DNA of 64,000 bases from Eutreptiella sp. 'Long Island Sound 2002' (Eukaryota; Euglenozoa; Euglenophyceae; Eutreptiales; Eutreptiaceae): NCBI GenBank assembly GCA_964036045.1, contig OZ038380.1:64588591-64652590 (forward strand), read 5' to 3'. Below are positions 24,265 to 35,148 of this stretch, piece by piece (positions within the stretch are counted from its first letter, which is position 1; every line of letters begins with the position of its first letter). Below the pieces are notes generated by a model that was given only the letters and a program-made list of their open reading frames with translations, was not told where the DNA came from and ran no database searches. A program made the translations under genes and the position numbers.

Positions 24265-24540
24265 GTAAGAAAAAGTGTATTTCCATGCCTAGGGGTAAGC
24301 GTCAGCTGTGTTAGAGATGCTTAGAGGCGTGCTACATGTTTATCTTAGTATTGGCCTAACCAAAAGTGAGCACAAAGCATTTTCACCCATAAAAACAACC
24401 ACCAAATCAAGGATGTGATGTGAACCCCTGACGCCCCAACTGCTTTGACATAAACACCGTTTCCCTGATCGACCGAGGCACTGCTCTGAGTTCAGAGCCT
24501 CTGCATTCTTCAATATTTCCTCATGAATGCTTAGCTATTT

Positions 24541-24612
24541 TAGTGGTATGCACCCTAGGGGGCTGGGACACCTCTTTTTGAGAGGTCCTGGGTTCAAAGC
24601 CCAGTCAGCCTA
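24541..24612 (+). other. tRNA-derived element head (A and B box, Lys-UUU-like)
   Basis: The A-box-like TTAGTGGTATGC is followed by an anticodon-type hairpin (ACCTC, 7 nt loop TTTTTGA, GAGGT) and a perfect T arm (CTGGG, TTCAAAG, CCCAG). The acceptor stem does not pair properly and the D arm is irregular. It is more likely a SINE head or tRNA relic than a working tRNA gene. Confidence 0.4.
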
Positions 24613-24718
24613 GCTAAGTAGGTAGATCCCATGTGACATGGCAGTGACCTCAGCGCCGCATCGCATGCCACCTCAGCACCTATCGGACCCAAAACAAAGA
24701 GTGCACATTTCTGGATGG

Positions 24719-24728
24719 CACTATAAAA
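24719..24728 (+). promoter_or_regulatory. TATA box, possible LTR promoter
   Basis: ACTATAAAAGG lies about 330 bp before the gag-like coding region. I could not define LTR borders. Confidence 0.35.
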
Positions 24729-25067
24729 GGAGGGAGTGCCTATGAGGGCAGCTTTTCAATTATCCTTTCCAAGTCTGTGGATGTGTTCAGTTGCCTTGCT
24801 ATAAATACACTGTAGATTGTTTCCTCTGTGACTGCAGCCCTTCATATAGTGGATTTTGAACTCCTGTTGCGCACTGTTTGGATTACTTGGTCCGGTGGTT
24901 CTATTTAATTTCACAGAACTCACCAAAATCTGTGCAATCCAGGAGGCAGCAAGAAGCAAGCAGGCGCGCCGCGTCAACAAACACATCAGAAACTTCATCA
25001 GTGAAAGCTGTTCAAACCTTCTTGTAGCAGAGGCAACCAGTCTTTGAGTACCTGTGACCCCATACAG

Positions 25068-27890
25068 TACAATCAGTATGCCGAGACTGATCACTCTTGC
25101 AAGGCGGAAGGAAATACAATTGACACCCAGGACACTGCCGAGACGACAGCGCCCTCAGTGGCACCAGCCAAGCTTGCACCAAAGTGCCAAACTGCTGGTG
25201 AACCTCATCCTGAGGATTCTGTACCTTCAGTGCCCCTAAGTGGGCTGCAGGTTGATTCTTTCAGAAGCCCCGGAGCTGCCTTCACTGAATTGCAGATGCG
25301 GACACCTGAAGGCAAGGCGAAGGAGAAGGAGACTCGGGAAGGAGGAGCCCAAGACGACCGTGAAGGCGGGCGTGCACAAAACAGAAGATATATCCTCCGG
25401 CAAAAGGACCTCTGAGAGCGCTCCAGGTGCAACACAACACCCTGCAGCATCCTCTCCCACGTCCACTACACTCCCACCTACATACCCAGCAACATTCTCT
25501 CCTACAACCACTCCACCCGTGGCTGAGTGCACAGGCTTTACTGGCATGCCTTACCCGACCCATGGAGTGGAACCACTCACTACTGAGCCACCTGTGGCAC
25601 CGCTAGTCAGCAAACCTGTGGCCCTGGCTCATTCTACGTTGGTATCCATGAGCCGGCCCCTTGTCACCAGCCTGATGCCTTTCGTGGGGCCCCTGTTGGT
25701 GGTTGCTGTCCTACAATCCCTGCAGATACCTTGCAGGAGCAGGGCTCTACTGCTCTGAGCGGCCTCTGGGGCCCGGGGTCCTGTAGAGGAAGAGGCAGGG
25801 AGTCTGCAACATCCTCTAACAGGTCCCTCTCGCGTTGGGAGATAAAGTAAGCTCTCCGTGGTGCTACCGCGGATATAGTTGGTGACCTCAACCAAGATGT
25901 CCGGGCCAAACTTGAGCCTCTGATACCACCTCATGTGTCACCCGTGACCGTTGCAGCTTCTCCTCACCGAGTACAGGCCAACCGCATTGTCCCCGGTCTA
26001 ACTCCTACCGTGGCTGGTGTAACACGCCAACCTATGCCAACACCTGCAGCTGTTCCAAGGAACCCCTTCGTGCCAAGAAAACCACCGCCGCCCTACAGCC
26101 ACGTGAAGAATGCCAGCCGCGCGGAACTGGGCAGGCTCGTGCTGACAGTCCTGAGGGCTATGGTGGAAGTAGAGCCCTATGGCTCAAGTGACTTGGGTGG
26201 TCACCCTTCGGACAACGAACCGCGATCTCTGAGGACCGCGAGAACCCGAGTGGCATAAAGAAGAAGAAAAAAGAGAAAAAAGGGGCTAAGAAAGGCGCCG
26301 CTCCAAAGAGAACAAGGCCACTGACACTTTGAAGATTTTGGTGAACCTGCCTGAGTTCACGAGGAAGGATCTCAGCGAGTGTGCTGAGAGTTTTGGTCGT
26401 TTCCACCTAGTAATTCAATGACCAACTTTTCCCCAATCCACACAATCCATCTGAATGCCTCTAAAATCTACCCAAAAGAAACTTTGTTCTACTTATAATG
26501 GTGCATTGCCCATCATTTCTCCTTTCATTGTTGTTTTCACCACAGAAATTGTTCCAAAAATAGCACTGGCTTGGTGTTGAGGTCGGTGAGCACTTCTTTG
26601 ACAAAAACGCTGAAAGAGTTGCTCAAGAATTCTTACAACCTGCACAGTCGCCAACAGATGTAAAGGATATGGGAATGTCAGCTTCGGGTCAGAAGGTGGG
26701 CAGTGTTGACGTTGTGGGGGAAGGAAGGAAGGAGTTGAGACTGTAGGGGAAGGAAGGAAGGAGTTGAGGGTGTGGGCATGCAACTCAATAAACAAGGCAC
26801 CACAAATAAAGAGTACAAGCTTCTGTATTGCGACTCCAAAGTACACGTCTTGAGAGTTGCCAGGCAGTGGTGTCCGGCACCAAACAGCAGAAGCCCGGCA
26901 TCTAGTAGCAGAGCCCCGGCAAAAGAAGGTCTCTACACGGTAACTAACCCCACAAAACATCCGGCATAAAAGCGCGACACAGCAGCACTGGACAGCAGAA
27001 CTACCTGTGGCACACATGCAGCATCTGAAGCAGCACATTCCCAACTACAAGCAAATCAGCAAGCAAGCAAGACGTGACCTGAGTCACGTCCCCCATTTCC
27101 GCCTGCACCTCCTGGCTACCTCGTGGGCCTGCTCGGCGGAGCCGGAAGCCTGTCCTTCCCTTTCTGCCTCTGGTCCACCTTTGATGCCTTGAATTCATTT
27201 TGATTTGCCTGTGAACTACAATCGGAACTTCAGCCCAGGGCTGTGAATTCCCGGATAGGGCTGTGAATTCCCGGATGTCACGGGTGTTAACCTTTGACCG
27301 ACCAGTATACGCCCGGAACAAGTCCTCTTTCTTGCTTTGTATGCACCGTGCAACTTTTGCTACCAGAAGGTTAAAACCTGAGAACACGGACAAGTGATCT
27401 CGTCGCAAACCCAATCCCCGCAAACGCAAACACTTAGAGTATCAATATGGCTATACAGGCGACTGAGTCCGGATTCCTAGAGGTGATAAAACGTGGAAAT
27501 CAGTGTAATTTAATCGAAAAGCTACAGATCTTGCGACCAAACGAAACTAACCGCGGCACCATTCCTGGCTCGGGACTCTAAATTACTAGGTGCCTAAGGA
27601 TGAGCGGGAAAACCTACGCTAGTGGCAGGGTGAAGTGCGACCTGCTCTTGCAGTGTTGCAAGACAAAATACCTTAAGAGGCAATTGAAGCAGATCGTGAC
27701 GAAGTTCGCCACACTCGCAGATGTGCCGGTTGCCCTTGAGAGGCAGTACCTCTCCTATGAGATCAACCTATCCAGCCCGACCGAGCTCCAGAAACCGGCT
27801 ATGTTGCCCAACAACCCCAAGGCTGCGCGTATCTCTAAACTACTGCCCGACGTGGCCCATTGGGTGAGGTAACTGACGCCGGGACCTTAT
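25068..27890 (+). pseudogene. LTR-retrotransposon gag, broken and interrupted
   Basis: Coding-like frames run from about 25068. The first part is Pro/Thr-rich, with one frameshift near 25320. It then continues in frame across a TAA at 25848 (EIK to ALRGATADIVGDLNQDV) to LPEFTRKDLSECAESFGRF at 26403. A 1.19 kb element interrupts here. The frame resumes at 27593 with LRMSGKTYASGRVKCDLL, then CKTKYLKRQLKQIVTKFATL, then NNPKAARISKLLPD, and decays near 27875. The motifs match gag proteins of a protist LTR-retrotransposon family, from memory. The zinc-knuckle half is absent here but present in the separate fragment at 45050. Confidence 0.6.
26404..27592. mobile_element. 1.19 kb element with 12 bp terminal inverted repeats
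   Basis: The left end CACCTAGTAATT (26404-26415) and the right end AATTACTAGGTG (27581-27592) are perfect inverted repeats. Removing it brings the two gag parts together (SFGRF to LRM) apart from one extra C, which may be a target duplication or end base. The interior has a GGAAGGAAGGAG tandem pair at 26720-26770 and no convincing transposase, so it is probably a non-autonomous DNA transposon. Confidence 0.65.
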
Positions 27891-27950
27891 GGCTGCGACC
27901 AGCAGGAGTGGGATTAGCAATCGTTGCTTGTTAATTTTTTCTAGAAAATT

Positions 27951-27978
27951 AACGAACGAACAAACGAACGAACGAATG
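27951..27978. repeat. (GAAC)n microsatellite
   Basis: Runs of ACGAACGAACAAACGAACG just past the gag remnant. Confidence 0.8.
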
Positions 27979-28612
27979 ATGACAATAAACGCACAATGTT
28001 TGGTAATTTTGTTTTCCTCCCTACGTACCAGAATGGGCACACCACACCTAGTTGAACCCTACTCAACCCCCTCCTCAAGCGTTTCAACCGCCCTCCCAAC
28101 CCATTCCAATCATATATATGCTGCATTTCAGAGTTTGTCATATTTCAAATAGGGAGCCACCTCAGCGTTGCACACCTACGACGTGTTTATACCCTGGCAA
28201 CCCATGTGATCCTCAATATTGTGCAAATTGTATGAGTTTTTCAACCCCCTAGTGTATGCCTAGTTCAAGACCCCGGTTGAACCACACACCACGCAAGTAT
28301 TTTTCAGGACAAAGAGAAACATGATATTTTGTGTGGGTGCAAACCCAAGAAAGAGGAAAATAGTAGTCACTCACAAGTTGTTGAATTTCAAGTCATTGGA
28401 GATCGAAGACCTTGGCACAAGCATGTTTGTTTGGGGCAAAATGCATGATTTTGTTGGCGCGCGCTAACATTAGTTCAACCAGGTTCAACCCCCAAAAATG
28501 ACACGGTTGAGCCAGTTGAACCGCAGTTGAACCGCCTAGCGCGTGGCGTGGAGCGTAGCGCGCACGAAGGGCGAAGAACAAGAGAAAATGCGCACTAATG
28601 AAGAAAATGTGT
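27979..28612. other. No secure gene; contains inverted GGTTCAACC motifs
   Basis: AT-rich sequence. Several GGTTGAACC/GGTTCAACC half-sites lie at 28478-28540, next to the dioxygenase fragment. Confidence 0.4.
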
Positions 28613-29112
28613 TCACACCGGGAAGTTGAACTCATGCATACAGCGTTGCAAGACGGCAGGCACTTTGTCCCATGCCACACCCGTATACCCCACAATGGTA
28701 TACTGCCTTCCGCGCCACGGAAGTAGACAATGAGGGCGCCACGCATTGAATATGACACCATTGCGCAGATTCACAATGTGACCCACTACACGACCTCTTC
28801 CATACAACACACTCCCTTCACGTCTCGGCCCATGAGCATGGATTAGCCCCCCCGTCCAAAATCCCCCCCCTCAAAATCTCCGACACACAACTCCGCACTA
28901 AGTGCGGAGTCATCCCCAAGGTGAGCGTGCAACGTCATCGGGCGGTGGCCGTCCCCGTGCAACATTGCGATGGCGGTCCAGGACATGCCGGGGGACCTTC
29001 TCCTTAGATGTGTATTGAGAGACTTTACAAAACCGGCATTGCGCTCCGTGGCGGCGCAAAGGGTGACGGTGGTGCGGAATGTGGGATACCCACGCACAGC
29101 CTCGAAAGGTTG
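28613..29112 (-). pseudogene. TET/JBP-like 2-oxoglutarate/Fe(II) dioxygenase domain, frameshifted
   Basis: Reading down from 29112 the frame gives QPFEAVRGYPTFRTTV, MSWTAIAMLHGDGH, MTLHAHLGDDSA and CVGDFEGG. After a one-base slip in a G run near 28865 it continues FWTGGLIHAHG, VVGHIVNLRNGVIFNAWRPH, then PWRGRQYTIVGYTG, ending EFNFPV and TGA at 28613. The order of HxD-like site, GDFEGG, distal PH and G-R-x-Y-T fits the double-stranded beta-helix dioxygenases of the TET/JBP group, which oxidise methylated or thymine bases in DNA and often ride in transposons. The usual HxD reads HAH here, so activity is doubtful. A TAA sits directly upstream (29113) in the same frame (RYR to QPFEAV). Confidence 0.5.
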
Positions 29113-29184
29113 TTATCGGTAACGTGTCCCATGCTTCCCCTTTGTCAACCATCCCTTTAGTTTACCTATCGCGCTGGCGAGTCA

Positions 29185-31352
29185 TTTGGGATCCCACTAG
29201 TGTGGGGTCCCTCGCGTGGGCAGCAAGTCGGCGGCACTTGATGAGCTTGCAACGTCTCCACTTGGCATGGGCTTCGCGTCACCGTCCCCACTTGTTGTCT
29301 TCTCGCCACTCTTTGCATTGTCCCCACTCATTGTATTCTCTCCACTTGTAGTGTTGTCCGCACGTTCCCATTGCATCCCGACATCCTCCCTCGGTTCTTC
29401 ATCCGGCTTTACTTCTTCCATGGACTTAGCCTTCATCTCCTCTGCAACCTTCACAACTGGTGCCTCCTCCACACCCTCCTCCACAACCTCATCCGCAGTC
29501 TGCTGTTTGACGCATGCCGAGTGCTCTACCATTGGTGCATCCTCCACAACCACATTCTCCTCGGTTTGTTCCTGCATATGCGCCCCACTCTCCTTTGGGA
29601 CATCTTTCTGCTCCACATGCACCTCCCCCTTGCCCTTCTCCTCGGCCAAGCGCCACTCTTGGAGTGCAGATGTGGCCCTCTCTTCCGAGGTGAATGAGGT
29701 CTTCTTCTGGATTGCAATGACGGGCCATGTCACCGCCTTCACTTGCGACCCTCCATCAAGTGCACCTTGTCCCGGCGGTATGTGGTACAACTCCTCGCCG
29801 CGCCCGGCCCTGGGCCGGTCTTTGACAGCTTGCTGACCGCTCCCACGTATACTTGAGTTGTACCACCCTCCTCGACAAGCACCCACAGAATGGCGACATT
29901 GGGCGGGAGATTGTATTTCTGGTCGGACTTCTCATGCTTCTGATGGGCGTCACGCCGCACGTCGAGTCGTTGACGTCGCGCGTGCTCGTATTGATGACAC
30001 AAAGCGATGCGGGGAAACCGGTTCAACTGTAGTAGAGACCGGAACAACGGGGCGGTTGAACCCGTTGAACCATCACAGGAGCCGGTTGAACCATACACCT
30101 TTTCCGATACCTCTTGGTCTTGAGGTGTTGGTCCTTCGTCATGCGTTGCGGGCGCCTCCTTCTCCAGCGGTTGTTCGGCAATTTCGTCCGCGGTGCTCAC
30201 GAGTTGCGTCTCCTTCAGTGCACCATCTCCCTTTCTGGTTTTCTTCACCGGCTTCTTGCTCTTTTGTTTCACCTTTGACTTCACCGCCGGCGGTCGTTTG
30301 TGTGGGTGTGGGGAATCCTCACTATCCTCACTCCCGTCCGTGAGGATGGGGCTTGACTCTTCACCACTATCATCCGGGTTCGGAACCTTCTTCCTCTTCT
30401 TGCTCTGGACATGACTTGGCTTGAACTTGGGCTTTGGAGGTTGCTTTGCCTACAGCTTTGCCTCTTGCGCTTGCGCTTGAAAGGCCTTCACGAATGGCTT
30501 CGCCCGTTGCGGTTGCTTTCGGGAAGCTTGGATGATGGGTGGGGGTGGTGCGTGAGGAGCTTCTACCCGAGAACGTTGCAGGCACGCCTCACCCGAGGTG
30601 CCTTCCTCCTCCTTGAACATGCTCAAGCTCTCCCAGAACTCCTCGAACGACTCGCTCTGGCAGCCCAAGGGACTCTCGGCGTGGGTGAAGATGAACATTT
30701 GACGGGTACTCCTAGATTAGGGTGATTGCTGTACGACCATTGGCACGCGCGCGCGGACTGGTTGTTGTGCCATACCCCCACCACAACCAACTCCTTGAGT
30801 CAGCTTTCTGAACGGCATTGGGCTCCCCGCCACACCCCCTTTGTCAGACTCCTTGAGGGCTCGATATAGCATGCACTTCCAACGGTAACACAATGCATTG
30901 ACGACATCTCCGTTGTGGGGGGCTGTGTCAAACCACTCGTCAAGCGGTTGCGGAGGCAAATGGCCTTGCACCATGATGCCTGGCCTCCTTTTGTCGACCA
31001 CCAGCATATCATTCAGCACATCTGGCGCTGTTAAGTTCAAACAAGTAGTAGCACGATTGCAAATTCTGGTCATGCACGGAAGAGAGAGCGATGCGGGGAA
31101 ACCGGTTCAACGGCAGTAGAAAACAGTACAACGGGCCGATCGAACCGGTTGAACCGTCACAATTGCCGTTCGAACCACACAAAGTGTACGAGCGGCGCAA
31201 CACATACTTGGAGCCCCTCTTTTGGCACTATTGGCGCCGTCGTGTGTCCCACACTTGCAGAATCCGCAGCGAACACTTGTGCTGGCCCTGCCTCCTTCTT
31301 CTCTCCTTGCCTGCTTGGCGGTTTCTGGCCACCAGAGATGGTCCTGCCATAG
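29185..31352 (-). CDS. Accessory gene of the 28-41 kb transposon (charged protein)
   Basis: One frame runs from 31073 to TGA 29739, 445 codons, broken only by TAA at 30717 (VVQQSP to SRSTRQ) and TAG at 30450 (AQEAKL to AKQPPKP). An upstream exon (31352-31185, GQKPPSRQGEKKEAGPAQVF) precedes an intron that carries the GGTTCAACC element. A downstream exon starting near 29727 encodes KKTSFTSEERATSAL and a Glu-rich tail with SGEN/SGDN repeats, ending PH, TAG, WDPK, TGA at 29185. The protein has a folded-looking part (DVLNDMLVVDKRRPGIMVQG) and a long charged, Lys-rich part. No family recognised. It lies between the transposase-like gene and the dioxygenase on the same strand. Confidence 0.5.
30001..30098. 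repeat. GGTTCAACC palindromic element, copy in accessory gene
   Basis: ~98 bp with CCGGTTCAAC, CGGTTGAACC and CCGTTGAACC half-sites. It matches 31088-31184. On the minus strand it begins GTGTATGG and ends ...ACGAG, so it could be an intron, although its length also keeps the frame open. Confidence 0.65.
31088..31184. repeat. GGTTCAACC palindromic element in an intron
   Basis: Second copy, contains a TGA in the coding frame and starts with GTGTGG directly after an open exon, so it is best read as an intron. Confidence 0.65.
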
Positions 31353-31397
31353 GTCAATAGCAATGGTTGCGTTGAGCGGTACTCAGCGGAGCGCCGT

Positions 31398-31736
31398 TCA
31401 TCCCCTCAATTGAGTGGTAGTCGGGTAGGTGAGTGGTGCAAGGCTAGCATCCGGGTGGGCATGTTGGTACTTTAGAACCTCCTTAGAGACGGGGAAATCC
31501 AACACCCATGGTTGCTCCACCGGTGCATCTTGCGGGACGTTGGCCGCGCGGGGAGGCGGCCATTGTGGCGCCGAAGAGGGGTGGCTTTAAGTTGGCGAAG
31601 GTGATCGACTATCCCCTTCAACACTACGAGTCTGAGATTGTGGGGCTTGTCCAGCCTCTTGTTGAGCCAGGAAACGTTGAAATTGTTGGAATTGAAGAAT
31701 ATATTCCTCGAATCTGCGCTTGGGTGCACCCGCCAT
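31398..31736 (-). CDS. Small Gln-rich ORF of the same transposon
   Basis: ATG at 31736 (MAGAPKRRFEEYILQFQQFQ), open to TGA at 31398 apart from a TAA at 31587 (SRSPSPT to SHPSSAPQWPPP). Pro- and Gln-rich. It could be an exon of the downstream charged-protein gene. Function unknown. Confidence 0.4.
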
Positions 31737-31914
31737 CACTAAATGGGAACAAGGCGGAGCGTAGAAGTGGTTCAACCTGGGGCAACACACTAGGCAACCG
31801 GGGCAGCTTCGTGGTTTCCATGTGTTCCAGCAGTTGAACCCACGGTTGAACACCACAATGAAAGTTGTTACGAACCACCTAACCATTGCACCGCAGAAAT
31901 TCAAGGCAAAGGAG

Positions 31915-33342
31915 TCACGTGACACGCGGAAGAGGCACCATTGTAGGATTTGTACACCTCTCTGACTCCGATGGCGCTAATTGTTGGAAGTGGATCGCAC
32001 CATCCTTGTTTCGCCGTCCGTCCCAACGCAGGAGTTCTTTCTAAAGGAACGCTCGCTCATGAGCATGGTTGAGGAGGCTTCTGTCGTTCCCATCTACATC
32101 CCTGCCACCACCTCCACGGGCACTCTTCCCGAGGAAGCCATCCTTATGGATGGTATTGATGGTCTCGACAATATAACCGCAAAACATTGCGGCACCCCAT
32201 GGGCGTATACTATTGGACACCCTTTTGGCATCCTTGCGAAGCCAAAGTAAATATGGGGACCTAACGGTGGGGCATATTATACGTTGAAAAGGCGTGGCAA
32301 CACCAGCGGGTTCCAACACTCCAGGGTGGAATACCCAGCGGTACATAAGGGTTAGAAAGATGAACATTTGCTCAATGACGGCACGGGCTTGTGATGGAAG
32401 GTTCATTACTTTCGCGATCACACTGCAATTTGTAAGCAACCGCCACACCTCCTCACCATCCGGTTGGCTCTTGCCCTTCAATGCTTTATTTGTTTTAGCC
32501 ATATTGAGCACCTCTTGTACCTTGTTCCTTTGGTGCGGGGCTAGGCGTGTTGCATGCACACGAAAGAATTTCGTAATATACTTCCCCACCGCAATAAGTA
32601 AATGCAACACGCACATCGCAACAAAATGATGACGGTCATCGACGTGCAAAAGTGACTCCTTGGTGCAACCGCGGGCACCCGAGGCAGTTGCACCACGAGT
32701 GTACAAACGTAGCAGTTTTTCACGACCTTTGTGGTGAATGTGCGTGTCACACCATTTTTCGAGCTCACGGCACCAGGTGGCAAAGGAATACACACTACCC
32801 ACACCAAAATAGGTGCTCAAATCCAATAAATGGCGTAGCCATGGGGAGTCACCTCCTATTATAACACGCGCCCCAACGTAGTACGTGCGCAATACAATAT
32901 AACCCTATCGATGATTATCTGGATCTTGCTCAACGTGCCGTGAAGTAACGCCCCTAGTACATCATCATCACTCTCTTTGCAAAGGGCAAAATCGGAGTCC
33001 ATTGGTGTGGGCGCTTTTGCCATGTCGTTCGCAAACGTGATTGTAGTTTGTAACCACGAGCGTGAACTGCATGGAAAGCCGTCAACCCGAAGAGGAAGAA
33101 CGTATTTAGGTTCGGGAAAAATCGTTTCGTTGAGCACGCCAACTTAGGTAGAAACGATGGGGAAAAAATCATCCGAATCCCAGCGTACAGCAATGGTGCG
33201 GTGTGCCTTAGTTGGCGTTATTTTTTGCTTAGACGGCAATTGTTGCCATGCCTTCTCCATCACCTCGTGAGATGGGAAGCAATGATGAGAAGTCGGATGT
33301 ATGAGGCAATGAGCAAGACCTTTCTTGGGTTTAACCACTCAA
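31915..33342 (-). pseudogene. Transposase-like gene, left copy
   Basis: Frames from 33338 give GLAHCLIHPTSHHCFPSHEV, then across TAA 33144 VGVLNETIFPEPKYVL and VDGFPCSSRSWLQTTITFAN. A one-base deletion near 32900 (repaired in the right copy) precedes YYVGARVIIGGDSPWLRHLL and FVAMCVLHLLIAVGKY. The frame then runs to TAG 32041, continues in frame (KELLRWDGRRNKDGAIHFQQ) and ends at TGA 31915. GGD followed by LL and a Cys/Trp-rich stretch (ATWCRELEKWC) recalls some animal and protist DDE-type transposases, but I cannot name a family. Bases 32372-33342 are duplicated at 40040-40965. Confidence 0.5.
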
Positions 33343-33439
33343 CAACGGCACGACGCGTGACAAAGAGCGGGGAAAGGGAAATGGAGCGGGAAGGACACGC
33401 AGGGGCGCGAACAGGGCGCCAAGGCAGGCAGCCACGGAG

Positions 33440-33858
33440 CGCATGGAGTTGAGCCGGGCGCGGTCTGCGAGCGTGGGTGCGCCCAAGGGCATGGGCACGA
33501 GCACAGGAGGAATACGGGCACTGGTGGTGCGGGCCAGGGTGCAGATGACAGTGGGCGGGACCCACGGCGTGGACAGGGAGACAAAGGCGTGGGGGCCGGG
33601 AAGGGAGCCAAGGGCAAGGGCAAGGGCGCAGTGCGCCCCTGGCGACAGACGGGACGGGGCACGGGAGCCGCGAGGGGAGGGCGGGGCAAAGGGGGGGGGA
33701 CGGGGCGCGGGGCGCCCTCGCAGCCGGACGTGCAGCCGGTGCGGTGCATCCCCCCCGGCATCCAACAAATGCCGGTGCACCACACCCACCACCACCACCA
33801 CCACCACGCCCACCTCTACAACATCGACCCCGACGCCGGAGACCTAATTCCCCCCTAA
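33440..33858 (+). CDS. Gly/Arg-rich candidate ORF
   Basis: One plus-strand frame reads a Gly/Lys-rich part (GAGKGAKGKGKGAV) and then SQPDVQPVRCIPPGIQQMP and a His run, ending DLIPP and TAA. Composition resembles a nucleic-acid-binding gag/ORF1 product, but high G+C makes long frames easy. Confidence 0.3.
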
Positions 33859-33860
33859 CC

Positions 33861-34435
33861 CCCCCGACCCCGATACCAGCCAGCCCCCCTCGCGGGCGGA
33901 GCCAGTGCGGATGACTGCTGCGCCGGCGGCAGGGGGGGGGGGCGGGGCCCCGGGGCCGCAGGCACAGGGGCCGCAGGGGGAGCCGGCGCGGGGGGCAGAG
34001 GGGGCCCATCCCTGGGACTAGGACTGGGAGGTGGTCCCAGACCCCCTGGGGAGTGAGGCCCTCCCCGTGGTGGTGAAGGTGTACGGGTGGCTGAGCTGGG
34101 CCTGCTCGGGGACCACCGAGGGGATGAGGAACCGGCCCTTCGATGCCCTGCTCCTCTGGAGGGATGGGGGGAACCAGGAGGTGCCCCTGGGGCGTCGCGC
34201 GGCCCCAGAAGACCACAGGAGGGTCCTCCAGGCGGTGATTCGGGCGCCGTGGCCCGACAGGGAGCCGGCATGGCCATCTTTCTTGGAGGGGGGGGCGGTG
34301 CTCCGCATCACAGATGCGGATGCCAACAACTGGCTCGGCCGGGCCTTGCGCAACGCCCTCACCCAATGGCGCTACCGCCGGCGGAACCCGCTGGCGCCGC
34401 AGTTCCAGCCCCCACGCAAGCGACGACGCAGTTGA
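33861..34435 (+). CDS. Second candidate ORF of the GC-rich insertion
   Basis: Frame starts around the previous stop, shifted by one. It contains HPWD, TAG 34018, then DWEVVPDPLGSEALPVVVKV, LLLWRDGGNQEVPLG and DADANNWLGRALRNALTQWR, ending in a basic RKRRRS and TGA. The amino-acid mix is more protein-like than neighbouring frames. No family recognised. Confidence 0.35.
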
Positions 34436-35148
34436 CAGCCACACCCCGCCGGACCAGGCGATGAGCGCGAGGGGGTGGGGAGGGGACAGTTCCGCGGGAC
34501 GCCTCCCCGGCGCCCCCCCCCCCGACCCGGAGCGCGACCCCCACCCCCCCTCACCGTATGACGCGGCCGAGGGGCGCGCACCACCTCCAGTCAGGGAAAG
34601 GGCGGGGGCAACGAGCACGGGGGGAGGCCCACTGCCCCGCAGCCCGACAACCGCTGACAGCTGACCCGGGCCCCCGCCCCCAGCACTCGCCACCCCCCCC
34701 CTGGCGAGGAGAGCAGGGGGCCCGAGTAGAGGCCTGCACGAGGGTCTGGCACCCAAAGGGTGGAGGGGGGCGGGGAAAAGTGCGCCCCCCCGTCAGCAGC
34801 TGGCCCCGCGGGACCGGAACCACCGCCCCCCCCCCCGCGACCGCTTGGGGTTGACGGGAGACCAGGCAGGGACTGAGGGGAACCCCCCCTCCCCCCCCCC
34901 CCCCTCTCCCCCCCCCTGGGCTGCGAATGGCCGGAAGCCGGCCAGGGAGGCGGCGGCCCCGCACCCCCCCCGAAAGGGCCGCGGCACCCAGGGGGGGGAC
35001 AACACAGCCACGGCTAGCGCGGCCGCGGGCTAAGTGCCCCTAATCGGCCGCCCACCCACCCCCGCAGTGCCCGCTGCCGACCGGCAGCTCTGCGCCAGCG
35101 CTCAAAGGCGCCCTGTGGGCTGCAGCAGAACGGCGACATCCAGGAATG

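Noticed and set aside
33260-34756. 498-codon minus-strand ORF
   Set aside because: It lies in extremely GC-rich DNA where stops are rare, reads Gly/Pro/Arg/Ala-rich without motifs, and runs across the boundary into transposon sequence.
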